Shown here: positions 17,537 through 24,851 of the stretch, one piece after another
How the letters are laid out: every line of letters begins with the position of its first letter
How positions within the stretch are numbered: the stretch's first letter is position 1
From: Actinokineospora inagensis DSM 44258
GTDB lineage: Bacteria; Actinomycetota; Actinomycetes; Mycobacteriales; Pseudonocardiaceae
Assembly (NCBI RefSeq): GCF_000482865.1
Contig: NZ_AXWW01000063.1
Span: 1-40,462, forward strand
Length of the DNA: 40,462 nucleotides
Reading direction: 5' to 3'
Made by a program: the position numbers and the translations under genes
Notes under the pieces: model-generated
Databases searched by the model: none
Told to the model about the DNA's origin: nothing
What the model saw: only the letters and a program-made list of their open reading frames with translations

Positions 17537-18310
17537 AGCGACGACCTGACTTCTGCCCTCCGGTTGGCCGACACGGCCGACGCGCTCACCCGGTCCCGGT
17601 TCCTGGCGGCCGATCTGGTGGTCGAGCGCAAGCCCGACCGGTCCCCGGTGACCGACGCCGACACCGCCGTCGAGGACGCGGTCCGCGCGCTGCTCGCCGA
17701 CGCGCACCCCGGTGACGCGGTGGCGGGCGAGGAGCGCGGCGGTGCCGTGGGCGCCGGTCGGGCCTGGGTGCTCGACCCGATCGACGGGACGAAGAACTTC
17801 CTGCGCGGCGTACCCGCCTGGGCGACCCTCATCGCCCTGGTCGTCGACGGGTTCCCGACCGTCGGCGTGGTCAGCGCGCCCGCGCTCGGCAGGCGGTGGT
17901 GGGCCGCGCGGGGCGAAGGGGCCTGGGTGAGCCGGGACGGCGCCGCGCCGGAGCGGATCTCGGTGTCCGGGGTCCGGTCCCTGGAGGACGCCTACCTGTC
18001 CACCACCCACCTCGGGTCATGGGTCGAGCACCACTCCCGTGAGAGGTATCTCTCCCTGGTGGACGCCTGCTGGGAGAACCGGGCGTTCGGCGACTTCTGG
18101 CAGCACTGCCTGGTCGCCGAGGGCGCCATCGACCTGGCCGCCGAGGCCATCGTGAACCCGTGGGACGTGGCCGCGCTGCAGGTACTGGTCGAGGAGGCCG
18201 GTGGCCGGTTCAGCGACCTGTCCGGCGCGGCCCGGTTCGACGGCGGCTCGGTGCTGACGTCGAACGGCCACCTGCACGACGCGGCGCTAGGCCTGCTCGG
18301 CGACCGGTAG
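17531..18310 (+). CDS. hisN: Inositol monophosphatase family / histidinol-phosphatase HisN
   Basis: The product has 259 residues and is an IMPase-fold, Mg-dependent phosphatase. The motifs GEERG (66-70), DPIDGTKNFLRG (82-93) and NPWDVAALQVLVEEAGG (metal and substrate binding) are present. Many actinobacterial proteins with this sequence type act as histidinol-phosphate phosphatase in histidine synthesis, but inositol or other sugar phosphates are not excluded. GTG 17531 gives a start that fits family length; a longer frame back to 17363 overlaps the regulator gene and is not used. Its 3' end overlaps the convergent immunity gene by 24 bases. Confidence 0.88.
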   Translation: MSSDDLTSALRLADTADALTRSRFLAADLVVERKPDRSPVTDADTAVEDAVRALLADAHPGDAVAGEERGGAVGAGRAWVLDPIDGTKNFLRGVPAWATLIALVVDGFPTVGVVSAPALGRRWWAARGEGAWVSRDGAAPERISVSGVRSLEDAYLSTTHLGSWVEHHSRERYLSLVDACWENRAFGDFWQHCLVAEGAIDLAAEAIVNPWDVAALQVLVEEAGGRFSDLSGAARFDGGSVLTSNGHLHDAALGLLGDR

Positions 18311-18553
18311 CACGCCGACGACACCCCGTACGACTTGCGACCAGGTGAGCCTGCCGAACAGGTAGTGGCAGGCCACCTGCTCGTTGGTGAACCGGGCCCA
18401 GTCGTAGCGGTTGCCCTGCTCGCGCCAGAACACCTCCCAGCCGTTGTTGTCCTGCAGCAGGCACCACGTGTTGTCGGCCTCTTCGCCGAGCGACACGACC
18501 TCGGCCGGTACGCCTATCGCGGCGAGTAGCCCGACGATCGACTCGGTGTTCAC
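18287..18553 (-). CDS. Putative immunity protein for the TNT toxin
   Basis: The product has 88 residues, acidic and aromatic-rich (ADNTWCLLQDNNGWEVFWRE, RYDWARFTNEQVACHYLFG), with no signal or membrane segment, so it is cytoplasmic. Its GTG start overlaps the toxin's stop codon in GTGA, so toxin and this protein are translationally coupled, which is usual for toxin-immunity pairs. It is about half the size of the known M. tuberculosis TNT immunity protein (IFT, Rv3902c) and I see no clear similarity to it. The immunity role is inferred from position, size and coupling. Confidence 0.72.
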   Translation of the reverse strand: MNTESIVGLLAAIGVPAEVVSLGEEADNTWCLLQDNNGWEVFWREQGNRYDWARFTNEQVACHYLFGRLTWSQVVRGVVGVLPVAEQA

Positions 18554-21012
18554 GGGGTTTCCTCCAGCAGACCCAGGGCCACGAGCTCGGCGGCGGAGTG
18601 GGTGGCCCGGTAGCGCTCACCACCGCCGGACTGACCGAACCAGGACGCCGACACGGCCTGCCACACCGGCAGCGGCCGCAGCACCCGGTAACGGCGGTAG
18701 CCGGCGTCAGCGTGGGCGGGCGGCAGCGACCGGTACGCGAACGGCGTGGCGTCCGCGCTGAACACGCGACCGTTGACGGTGCCGAACCTGTCGAGCACGG
18801 TTCCCTCGGTCAACACGACTGCCTCACCGGCCTCTACACCGCCTTCGGGATAGAGCTCACTGGGCGGCCACGCGTACTCGGTGGTCTGCGACGCGTTCGG
18901 GTCGTACAGGCGGACGAGGTATTTGCGGTCCCAGTCGCGTTCGTGCATGCCGCCGAGCGGGTCGTAGGTCCTGAGCAGGTCCAGCGCGCCGCGGCCAGGG
19001 GTCGGTGCGCGGTGCGGGACCGGGGTGGCGCCATCCGCCAGTTCGGACCTGGGGTGGTCGCCCGGCGGGAACCGCAGACCGGCCGCGTAGTCGACGTCTT
19101 CGGCGGGCGGCGGAACCTGCGTGGCGGGCTCGCCCGTGACGACCGGGAGGTGCCCGATCGGGAACATCTGCGCCAGGAACAGCCCGATCGCCGCGTCGTC
19201 CGCGGACTTGTCCGGCCTACTGCCCGCGGTGGCCGCGACGGCTGCCTTACCCCCGTCAGGTGGCTGCTGGGCCACACCCGACAACCTGCCCGAGCCGGGC
19301 TTGCCCGAATCGCCGCCCGCCTCACCGGGCCTACCGGACTTGACCGCGTCACCCGGCTTACCGGCGTCGACGGGCTTACCTGGCTGGGCGGGGTCACCGG
19401 CCTTGCCTTGCTGAGCGGGACTACGGGTGTCGCCTGTCTTGCCTTGCAAGGCGTCGCTGATCCGGCCGGGCCGCGGGTCGGTCTTGGTGGTCAGGTCGGC
19501 GGCGAGTCGTCCACCCGGCTCACCAGGTTCGCGGGGCAGTCCCGTTCTGTCGCCGCCGAACCCACCGGCCTTGGCCGACCGGGCGCCGGATTGCCCGCGG
19601 CCGGGCTCCCCGGTCCGGGCCGTCTCCTCGGCGGACTGGGCGCCGGGTGTGGACCGGGTCGACGCCCGCTTGGACCGCTCCGTCTGCTCCGGCTCGTCCA
19701 GCGGGGCACCGCCCGCCGAACCCCCTTGAGCGGGGACGCCGAGCATGCCGGGGGAGACCGGTCGCGGCGCGGTCGGCAGGCCCGCGCCGGGCAGGCTGGC
19801 GGCCGTCGGGGTCCCACCGAAGTTGACCCCGCTGAGCCGACCACCGAGCGGCGAACCACCGGACTGGAACGGCACACCACCACTGGGGGGTTGCGTAGTG
19901 CTTACCGGCTGAGAGGTGCTTACGGTGCCGCCCGGTTGAACCGTCGTACTACCCGGCTGCTGCGTGCCGGTAAGAGGGGCGGTAGCCGGGTCGAGCACGA
20001 CAGCGGAAGCGGCCTGCACAGAGTCGGTCGGCATCCCGACCGGCGGCTGCGGTAGGTCTACCGACACGTCCGGCACGTGCTGCGTCGGAACCGGAATCGC
20101 GCCGGTCACCGGTGGCACCGTCACCGGAGGTAGCTGCACGGGAGGCGTAGTGACCGGAGGCGCGATGGGCGGCGTCTGCGCCACCGGAGGCGTTTGCGCT
20201 ACCGGGGCGTTGACGAGGATGTCCGTAGCCGGCTTGGTCACGTTGGTGACGATCGGCTTCAACGGATCGGCGACCGGTTCCGCGGCCGCCATGATCGGCT
20301 CCGTCGCGGCGGCCACCGTGTGCGTGACCGTGCTGACCGCGTGCCCGAGCGTGGCCTGGACGGCCTCGCCCAACTGGCCGGGCAGGAGCGCGCCGACCGT
20401 GGACTGCGCCGTCTTCACCACGGGGTTCAACAGGGCGGGCAACAACCCGGAGCCGATGGCACCGGTCGCGCCGGGGTTGGCGTTGATCAGGTCGTCGGTG
20501 AAGGTGATGTCCGGCCCGCGTTGCTGGACCGCGCTCAACAACGTGTTGTGGATGTGAGCGACGTTGACAGCCGTACCGCGAATGGCCACGGTCAGACCTA
20601 AGAGCGCGGTTCGGTTCCCCGTAGCAGCAGCGGCGTTCGCGGCGTCGGCGTTCTTCCGCAGGTTGGTCAGGGCCTGCACGATCCGGTGCTTGGCCGCGGT
20701 GACCTGATCCGCCGCGTGGGACAACCGGTCCGCGGCGGCGGCGCAGCCCCGCACAGTCGCGTGGAAGTGACTGCTGTCGCCGTCGACGAACTTGGACCAG
20801 TGCCGCGAAGCGGCGTCGGCGGCGTCACCGTGGAAGGTGGACAACGTCGAGTGCGCGGTGCTGTCCGCGTCACCCGCGAGAGCGGCCACCCGGGTGCCCG
20901 CCTCCCGCCAAGCCGACGCGGACGCGCGCATCTTGTCCTCGTCGGCCTCCGGCCAGCGCACCCCGGCGGCCTTCGCGACATCAACCAGATCAGCGGGCAG
21001 CTCGAACCCCAT
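18550..21012 (-). CDS. CpnT-like toxin: WXG100-like N-terminus, low-complexity linker, TNT NAD-glycohydrolase domain
   Basis: The product has 820 residues. Residues 1-130 are helical and resemble the N-terminal domain of type VII (ESX) toxins (LPADLVDVAKAAGVRWPEAD, then HWSKFVDG). A Pro/Val/Thr-rich region follows, then a long Gly/Lys/Pro/Asp linker with GKPGD-like repeats. The last 90 or so residues match the tuberculosis necrotizing toxin (TNT) domain: VLDRFGTVNGRVFS (about 739-752), PFAYRSLPP and SWFGQSGGGERY, keeping the two Arg and the Gln known to matter in TNT. Known TNT enzymes destroy NAD(P). The linker has no signal peptide, fitting ESX export with the WXG100-like partner encoded upstream. 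No ESX core gene is in the window. Confidence 0.88.
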   Translation of the reverse strand: MGFELPADLVDVAKAAGVRWPEADEDKMRASASAWREAGTRVAALAGDADSTAHSTLSTFHGDAADAASRHWSKFVDGDSSHFHATVRGCAAAADRLSHAADQVTAAKHRIVQALTNLRKNADAANAAAATGNRTALLGLTVAIRGTAVNVAHIHNTLLSAVQQRGPDITFTDDLINANPGATGAIGSGLLPALLNPVVKTAQSTVGALLPGQLGEAVQATLGHAVSTVTHTVAAATEPIMAAAEPVADPLKPIVTNVTKPATDILVNAPVAQTPPVAQTPPIAPPVTTPPVQLPPVTVPPVTGAIPVPTQHVPDVSVDLPQPPVGMPTDSVQAASAVVLDPATAPLTGTQQPGSTTVQPGGTVSTSQPVSTTQPPSGGVPFQSGGSPLGGRLSGVNFGGTPTAASLPGAGLPTAPRPVSPGMLGVPAQGGSAGGAPLDEPEQTERSKRASTRSTPGAQSAEETARTGEPGRGQSGARSAKAGGFGGDRTGLPREPGEPGGRLAADLTTKTDPRPGRISDALQGKTGDTRSPAQQGKAGDPAQPGKPVDAGKPGDAVKSGRPGEAGGDSGKPGSGRLSGVAQQPPDGGKAAVAATAGSRPDKSADDAAIGLFLAQMFPIGHLPVVTGEPATQVPPPAEDVDYAAGLRFPPGDHPRSELADGATPVPHRAPTPGRGALDLLRTYDPLGGMHERDWDRKYLVRLYDPNASQTTEYAWPPSELYPEGGVEAGEAVVLTEGTVLDRFGTVNGRVFSADATPFAYRSLPPAHADAGYRRYRVLRPLPVWQAVSASWFGQSGGGERYRATHSAAELVALGLLEETP

Positions 21013-21021
21013 GACGATCCC

Positions 21022-21327
21022 CTAGGCGTCGAGAACTCGGGCGTTGTGCTCGTCAGTGCGTTGGTACGAACGGGCGGTCGCACGAAACCGACCACCCACG
21101 TCGCCGAGTTGACCGGGCAACGCGTCCAGCGCCGCCAGCACCTCGTCGGCCGACGGCGTGTGCGTCGCGGCGAACCGCTGACCCACGTCATCGCCGCCCC
21201 AACACTGGCCGTTGGCAGCGAGCTGGTCGGCCAACGCGCGGTGGATCGCGCCGACCCGGTCAGCCAGCCCGTCGAACTCACCCGCGCGCCGCGCGAGCAA
21301 CTCCGGGTCCGCCTCGAACCTGTCCAT
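21022..21327 (-). CDS. WXG100/EspC-like ESX-associated protein
   Basis: The product has 101 residues, an all-helical hairpin with a turn around QCWGGDDVGQRF, close to the WxG turn of ESX partner proteins (PF10824/DUF2580-like). Family members pair with the N-terminal helices of the toxin for type VII secretion. ATG 21327 overlaps the upstream stop in TGATG, and the gene ends nine bases before the toxin's ATG, so the three genes are coupled. The longer frame to 21636 is a shadow of the YbaB-like gene. Confidence 0.82.
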   Translation of the reverse strand: MDRFEADPELLARRAGEFDGLADRVGAIHRALADQLAANGQCWGGDDVGQRFAATHTPSADEVLAALDALPGQLGDVGGRFRATARSYQRTDEHNARVLDA

Positions 21328-21752
21328 CACGGCCTCCCCGCGTCCGGCTCCAGCCAGGCGACGTTCTCGTAGCTCTCCTCTTCGACCGGCGGCGTGATCT
21401 CCTCTTGCCGCAGATCGGCGGTGCCGTTGAGCAATGCTTCCGGGTCGGTGCCCTGGGGCAGCACGGGTGTCACCGCGTGGCTCGCCGCGTTCGCAGCCTG
21501 GGCATCGGCCGCGGCGGTGGTGCGCAGGATGACGGCGGCCAACTCGGCGGGACGGTAGACGCGGTAGGCGTCGTCGCGCAGGTGAAGTGCGGTGAGGACA
21601 CCCTGGGCGGAGACGGTGGCGGTGACCACACCGCACGGACTGGTCGCGGACTCGCGAATGGCGGCAAGCGCGCGGTGAACCTCGGCGAGCTGGTCCCGGC
21701 TGCGCTGGTACTCGGCGATGAGATCATCGACTTGCGTGCGGTGATCGGTCAT
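21327..21752 (-). CDS. YbaB/EbfC family protein
   Basis: The product has 141 residues. An N-terminal coiled-coil helix (DDLIAEYQRSRDQLAEVHRA) leads into ATSPCGVVTATVSAQGVLTA, the beta core typical of YbaB/EbfC small DNA-binding proteins. In actinobacteria these often open type VII secreted toxin operons, where their role is not known. ATG 21752 has GGGAGG six bases upstream; a GTG three bases earlier is possible. It is the first gene of the toxin operon, and its stop overlaps the next start. Confidence 0.8.
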   Translation of the reverse strand: MTDHRTQVDDLIAEYQRSRDQLAEVHRALAAIRESATSPCGVVTATVSAQGVLTALHLRDDAYRVYRPAELAAVILRTTAAADAQAANAASHAVTPVLPQGTDPEALLNGTADLRQEEITPPVEEESYENVAWLEPDAGRP

Positions 21753-21895
21753 CACTGCCTCCCTCGACCCCCTCCGCGCCGACGACCGGGCATGTCCTGG
21801 CGCGCGCTTGGACGCGGTGTACCCGGTGGTGGTTCCCAGTCAATCAGGTGATCGCGTCGGGGCTGCTTGGGTGGTGTGGTGCGGTGGGGTTGGAG

Positions 21896-22320
21896 TGTCG
21901 GTGGGGTTGTCTAGGCTGTGTGTTCAGGGGCTCAGGTTCAGGTTGATCATGGTTCTTGGTTGGTGGGCGGATCTTGTCGGCGGGTCCGTTTAGGCTGTGT
22001 ATTTGGGGGCTTTGTTCTCGGTTGATCTTGGTGTGAGGGGGCTCTGGGCCTCGGCTGCGCCTCGGGTTTCGGCCTGGTCGCCTGGCGGCGACGCCGGCCG
22101 CGGGCGCCAGATGAAAGCGGTGGTGCCCGTTGTGGTGAAGTTGTTTTGTTTGGGGCCCCTAGCGGTAGCCTGGGTAAGGCTAAAAGGCGGGGCCACTGGA
22201 AAGACGTGGCCTTACCCGCCGGCCGGCTTAGGCCACCGCTCCCCCCAAACAAAACAACTTCACCACAACGGGCGGTTGGTGTCGGCGGGTTTCGAGGCGC
22301 GCGGGGCGGGTTGGCGGCCT
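21896..22320 (+). repeat. Composite palindromic repeat, copy R2 (complete)
   Basis: This fills most of the 623-base gap between the toxin operon and the methyltransferase. It has three parts: a distal module (about 21896-22125), the palindrome (22126-22272), and a 48-base flank (22273-22320) shared with R1. In the distal module the phrase TAGGCTGTGT followed by TT(C/T)(A/G)GGGGGCT occurs twice, at 21912 and 21991, each followed by a GGTTGATC phrase, so it holds an internal direct duplication of 79-base period. A small hairpin GTCGCC-TGGC-GGCGAC type and the phrase GGCGCCAGAT precede the palindrome. No coding potential is seen in it. Confidence 0.88.
22126..22272. repeat. Palindromic core of R2
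   Basis: 147 bases. The outer arms 22126-22155 and 22243-22272 are perfectly complementary over 30 bases. Nested pairs inside include AGCGGT with ACCGCT and GGGTAAGGC with GCCTTACCC, plus GGCCAC with GTGGCC near the centre. It lies 103 bases downstream of the methyltransferase stop and could end its transcription. Confidence 0.9.
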
Positions 22321-22375
22321 TTGGTGATGTGATGTGGGTTGGGTTGGGGTCGTCTAATTCTCTTTATTGTGCTTC

Positions 22376-23224
22376 TTATTCTTTGTGGAGGGTGAGGATG
22401 GCGCAGCTTAGTTTGCCGGTGAGGACGGAGAGGAGGGTGGTGATTCCGCTGTCCATGGCGACGATGCCTTCGGCACCGTAGTGGTGGGTGAGGGTGGTTT
22501 TGTTTTGTTGGTAGAGCTCGGCCCAGAGGTCCCAGGTGCGGGCGATGTGGAGTTCTTCGCCGACGTCGGTGGCTTGGTCTATGGTGAAGCCTGCGTCGTG
22601 GGCGTGGTCTACCAATTCTGGGATGCTGAGGGGGAGGCACATGGCGAATTGGCGCCACCAGAAGCGTTGTTCTCCAGGGTCCAGGTCGCGGCGGCGGTTG
22701 GCGATTGTTATGACTGCTTTTCCTTGGGGTTTGAGGACTCGGTGGGCGTGGGTGAGGGCGCGGAGGGGGTTGTTCATGTAGTCGATGCTTTCGATGGCCC
22801 AGATTCCGTCGAAACAATTGTCCGGGTGGCGTAGCGCCATGGCGTTGCCGTGTTCGAAGGTGACTTTTTCCGTCATGCCCGCGTGTTCGGCGAGGGTGGT
22901 GGCGAGGCGGACCTCGGTGCGGCTGACTGAGCAGCCGGTGACCCGCACGTCCCTGGTGCGGGCCAGGCGGATGGCGGAGGCGCCGGAGCCGAAACCGATG
23001 TCGAGGATGTGGTCGCCGGGGTGGGGGTCCAGCAGGGCGGCGAGGTGGTCGACCATGCGTTCCTGGGCGCGGGCGACCTGGTCCCAGGCGGTGCCGGACT
23101 GGTCGAGGTCGTCGGCGAGCCAGGCGCCGATGTGGTGGCTGGGGCCGAGGCACAGGTCGTAGAGCGCGCTGTTGGCGTCGTGCCGGCGCTCCACGTCGGC
23201 CGGGGTTGGGGCCTGGCTCGTCAT
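22376..23224 (-). CDS. SAM-dependent class I methyltransferase
   Basis: The product has about 282 residues. It has the SAM-binding glycine motif ILDIGFGSGASAIRLA, the acidic post-I region, FDGIWAIESIDYMNN (motif II, post-II) and VLKPQGKAVITIA (motif III). The N-terminal YDLCLGPSHHIGAW and the later WWRQFAMCLPLSIPE resemble the small-molecule group that includes terpene, sterol and glycine methyltransferases. The substrate is unknown. ATG 23224 is used; GTG 23239 is an in-frame alternative. It lies 42 bases after the HMG-CoA lyase gene on the same strand. The last 48 codons contain only two that end in G. It is not in the corresponding mycobacterial locus, so it is probably an insertion. Confidence 0.85.
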   Translation of the reverse strand: MTSQAPTPADVERRHDANSALYDLCLGPSHHIGAWLADDLDQSGTAWDQVARAQERMVDHLAALLDPHPGDHILDIGFGSGASAIRLARTRDVRVTGCSVSRTEVRLATTLAEHAGMTEKVTFEHGNAMALRHPDNCFDGIWAIESIDYMNNPLRALTHAHRVLKPQGKAVITIANRRRDLDPGEQRFWWRQFAMCLPLSIPELVDHAHDAGFTIDQATDVGEELHIARTWDLWAELYQQNKTTLTHHYGAEGIVAMDSGITTLLSVLTGKLSCAILTLHKE

Positions 23225-23266
23225 GCCCCCAGGGTTCACCCGGAGTGCTGGCCTGTCAACGCAGAG

Positions 23267-24208
23267 TCACCCGCGCAGGGCTTGGACCACCCGGGACGGT
23301 GACGGGCGACCCAACCGGTCCGCCATCCAGGCGCTCGTGTCGGCGAGTTTGTCGAGGTCGACGCCGGTTTCGACGCCCAGGCCGTCGAGCATCCAGACGA
23401 GGTCCTCGGTGGCCAGGTTGCCGGTGGCGGACTCCGCGTAGGGGCAACCGCCGAGGCCGCCCGCTGACGAGTCGACGGTGGTGGCTCCGAGTCTTAGCGC
23501 GGTGAGGGTGTTCGAGAGGGCTTGGCCGTACGTGTCGTGGAAGTGGACGGCGATATCGGTGACCGGTAGGCCCACCGACGACACGGCGCCGATGACCGCC
23601 TCGACCTGGCCGGGGGTGGCGACGCCGATGGTGTCGCCGAGGGACAGTTGCGAGCAGCCCATGTCCATCAAGCGCTTGCCCACGGTGGCGACCTGGTCGG
23701 CGGCGACGGGGCCCTCCCACGGGTCGCCGAAGCACATCGACACGTACGCGCGGACGTCCAGGCCCTCGGCGCGCGCGCGGGAGACGACCGGGTCGAACAT
23801 GGCGAACTGCTCGTCCAGGGTCCGGTTGAGGTTGCGGTTGGCGAAGGTCTCGGTGGCGCTGCCGAAGATCGCGATGTGCCGCACACCCGCGGCCAGCGCG
23901 CGGTCCAAGCCGCGCTCGTTCGGCACCAGCACCGGGTAGTTGACGCCGTCCACCCGGGTAAGACCCGCCAGCAGCTCCTCGGCGTCGGCCAACTGCGGCA
24001 CCCACTTGGGGTGCACGAAACTGGTCGCCTCAAGCACGCCCAGACCGGCGTCGGCGAGCCTCGCGAGGAACTCCAGCTTCACGGCGACGGGGACGACGGT
24101 GCTTTCGTTCTGGAGTCCGTCGCGCGCGCCGACCTCCCAGATGGTCACCCGCGGGGGTAGGCCGTTCGCGCTAACTGTCGCCGGTAGACCTACCTCGCGC
24201 GCGCCCAT
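23267..24208 (-). CDS. Hydroxymethylglutaryl-CoA lyase
   Basis: The product has 313 residues, a TIM-barrel of the DRE-TIM family that splits HMG-CoA to acetoacetate and acetyl-CoA, the last step of leucine breakdown. VGARDGLQNE (metal and catalytic loop), ATSFVHPKWVPQLADAEE, MCFGDPWEG, HFHDTYGQAL (metal-binding HxH) and the active-site loop GGLGGCPYAESATGN with its Cys are present. Its start ATG comes one base after the stop of the PH gene (TGACATG). With the acyl-CoA dehydrogenase and carboxylase genes in the window it fits branched-chain acyl-CoA catabolism. Confidence 0.95.
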   Translation of the reverse strand: MGAREVGLPATVSANGLPPRVTIWEVGARDGLQNESTVVPVAVKLEFLARLADAGLGVLEATSFVHPKWVPQLADAEELLAGLTRVDGVNYPVLVPNERGLDRALAAGVRHIAIFGSATETFANRNLNRTLDEQFAMFDPVVSRARAEGLDVRAYVSMCFGDPWEGPVAADQVATVGKRLMDMGCSQLSLGDTIGVATPGQVEAVIGAVSSVGLPVTDIAVHFHDTYGQALSNTLTALRLGATTVDSSAGGLGGCPYAESATGNLATEDLVWMLDGLGVETGVDLDKLADTSAWMADRLGRPSPSRVVQALRG

Positions 24209-24209
24209 G

Positions 24210-24755
24210 TCAGCGCCGTCCGCGCTCGGGGTGGTCGCCGTGGGGGCGTTCTTCGCGGCCGAAGTCGTCGTACGGGTTGTCGTTGACCTCGCGGTAGAGG
24301 AGGGTGTGCACCTTCTCCACGTTGGGGATGTCGTCGAACTCCAGCGGCTCCTGCGAGGACGACTCGACGATCAGGGTGCCGCAGCCGACGATCCGGTCGA
24401 TCAGGCCGTGCTCGAACCGCACGCTGCTGATCCGGGCCAGCGGGATGTCGATGCCGGTCCGCTTGACCACGCCCATCCGGAACATCACCCGGTCGGTGGT
24501 GATGATGAAGTGCGTGGTCCGCCAGCGCACGAACGGCACCAGGAAGCCCCACCCGAGGATCACCAGGGCGACCGCGCCGAGCACGATGTAGGCGATGTTG
24601 TGCCAGGACAGGTCCTGCGCCAGCACCGCGAGCCAGATGCCGCCCGCCAGCACCACCAGCAGGATCAGGTAGGGCAGCAGCAGCATCTTCCAGTGCGGGT
24701 GCTTGTGCAGGACAACCTGCTCGCCCTCACTGAGCACGTCATCCGGGTACGCCAC
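24210..24755 (-). CDS. Membrane-anchored bacterial PH domain protein
   Basis: The product has 181 residues. Two membrane helices (LLPYLILLVVLAGGIWLAVL; NIAYIVLGAVALVILGWGFL) are followed by a bacterial PH (bPH2/DUF304) domain: THFIITTDRVMFRMGVVKR, IDIPLARISSVRFEHGLIDR, GCGTLIVESSSQEP. The C-terminal tail is charged. GTG 24755 has GGGAGG six bases upstream. The homologue Rv3278c is next to birA in mycobacteria, as here. The 96-base gap before it contains a 7-bp inverted repeat, GTGACGC (24777) and GCGTCAC (24815). Function is not established. Confidence 0.92.
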   Translation of the reverse strand: MAYPDDVLSEGEQVVLHKHPHWKMLLLPYLILLVVLAGGIWLAVLAQDLSWHNIAYIVLGAVALVILGWGFLVPFVRWRTTHFIITTDRVMFRMGVVKRTGIDIPLARISSVRFEHGLIDRIVGCGTLIVESSSQEPLEFDDIPNVEKVHTLLYREVNDNPYDDFGREERPHGDHPERGRR

Positions 24756-24851
24756 GGTTCCTCCCGATCATCACTGGTGACGCGGGCTACCGTACTCGGA
24801 GCGCGCGCCACAGTGCGTCACGGACTGGTGAACAGCGCCACAGTCGGGGGA

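Noticed and set aside
22376-24208. Methyltransferase and HMG-CoA lyase as part of a natural-product cluster
   Set aside because: No synthase, carrier protein or tailoring set is nearby; the lyase fits leucine catabolism.
24777-24821. Inverted repeat GTGACGC/GCGTCAC as terminator or attenuator of birA
   Set aside because: The 31-base spacer is long and the arms short; kept only as a note in the PH gene entry.
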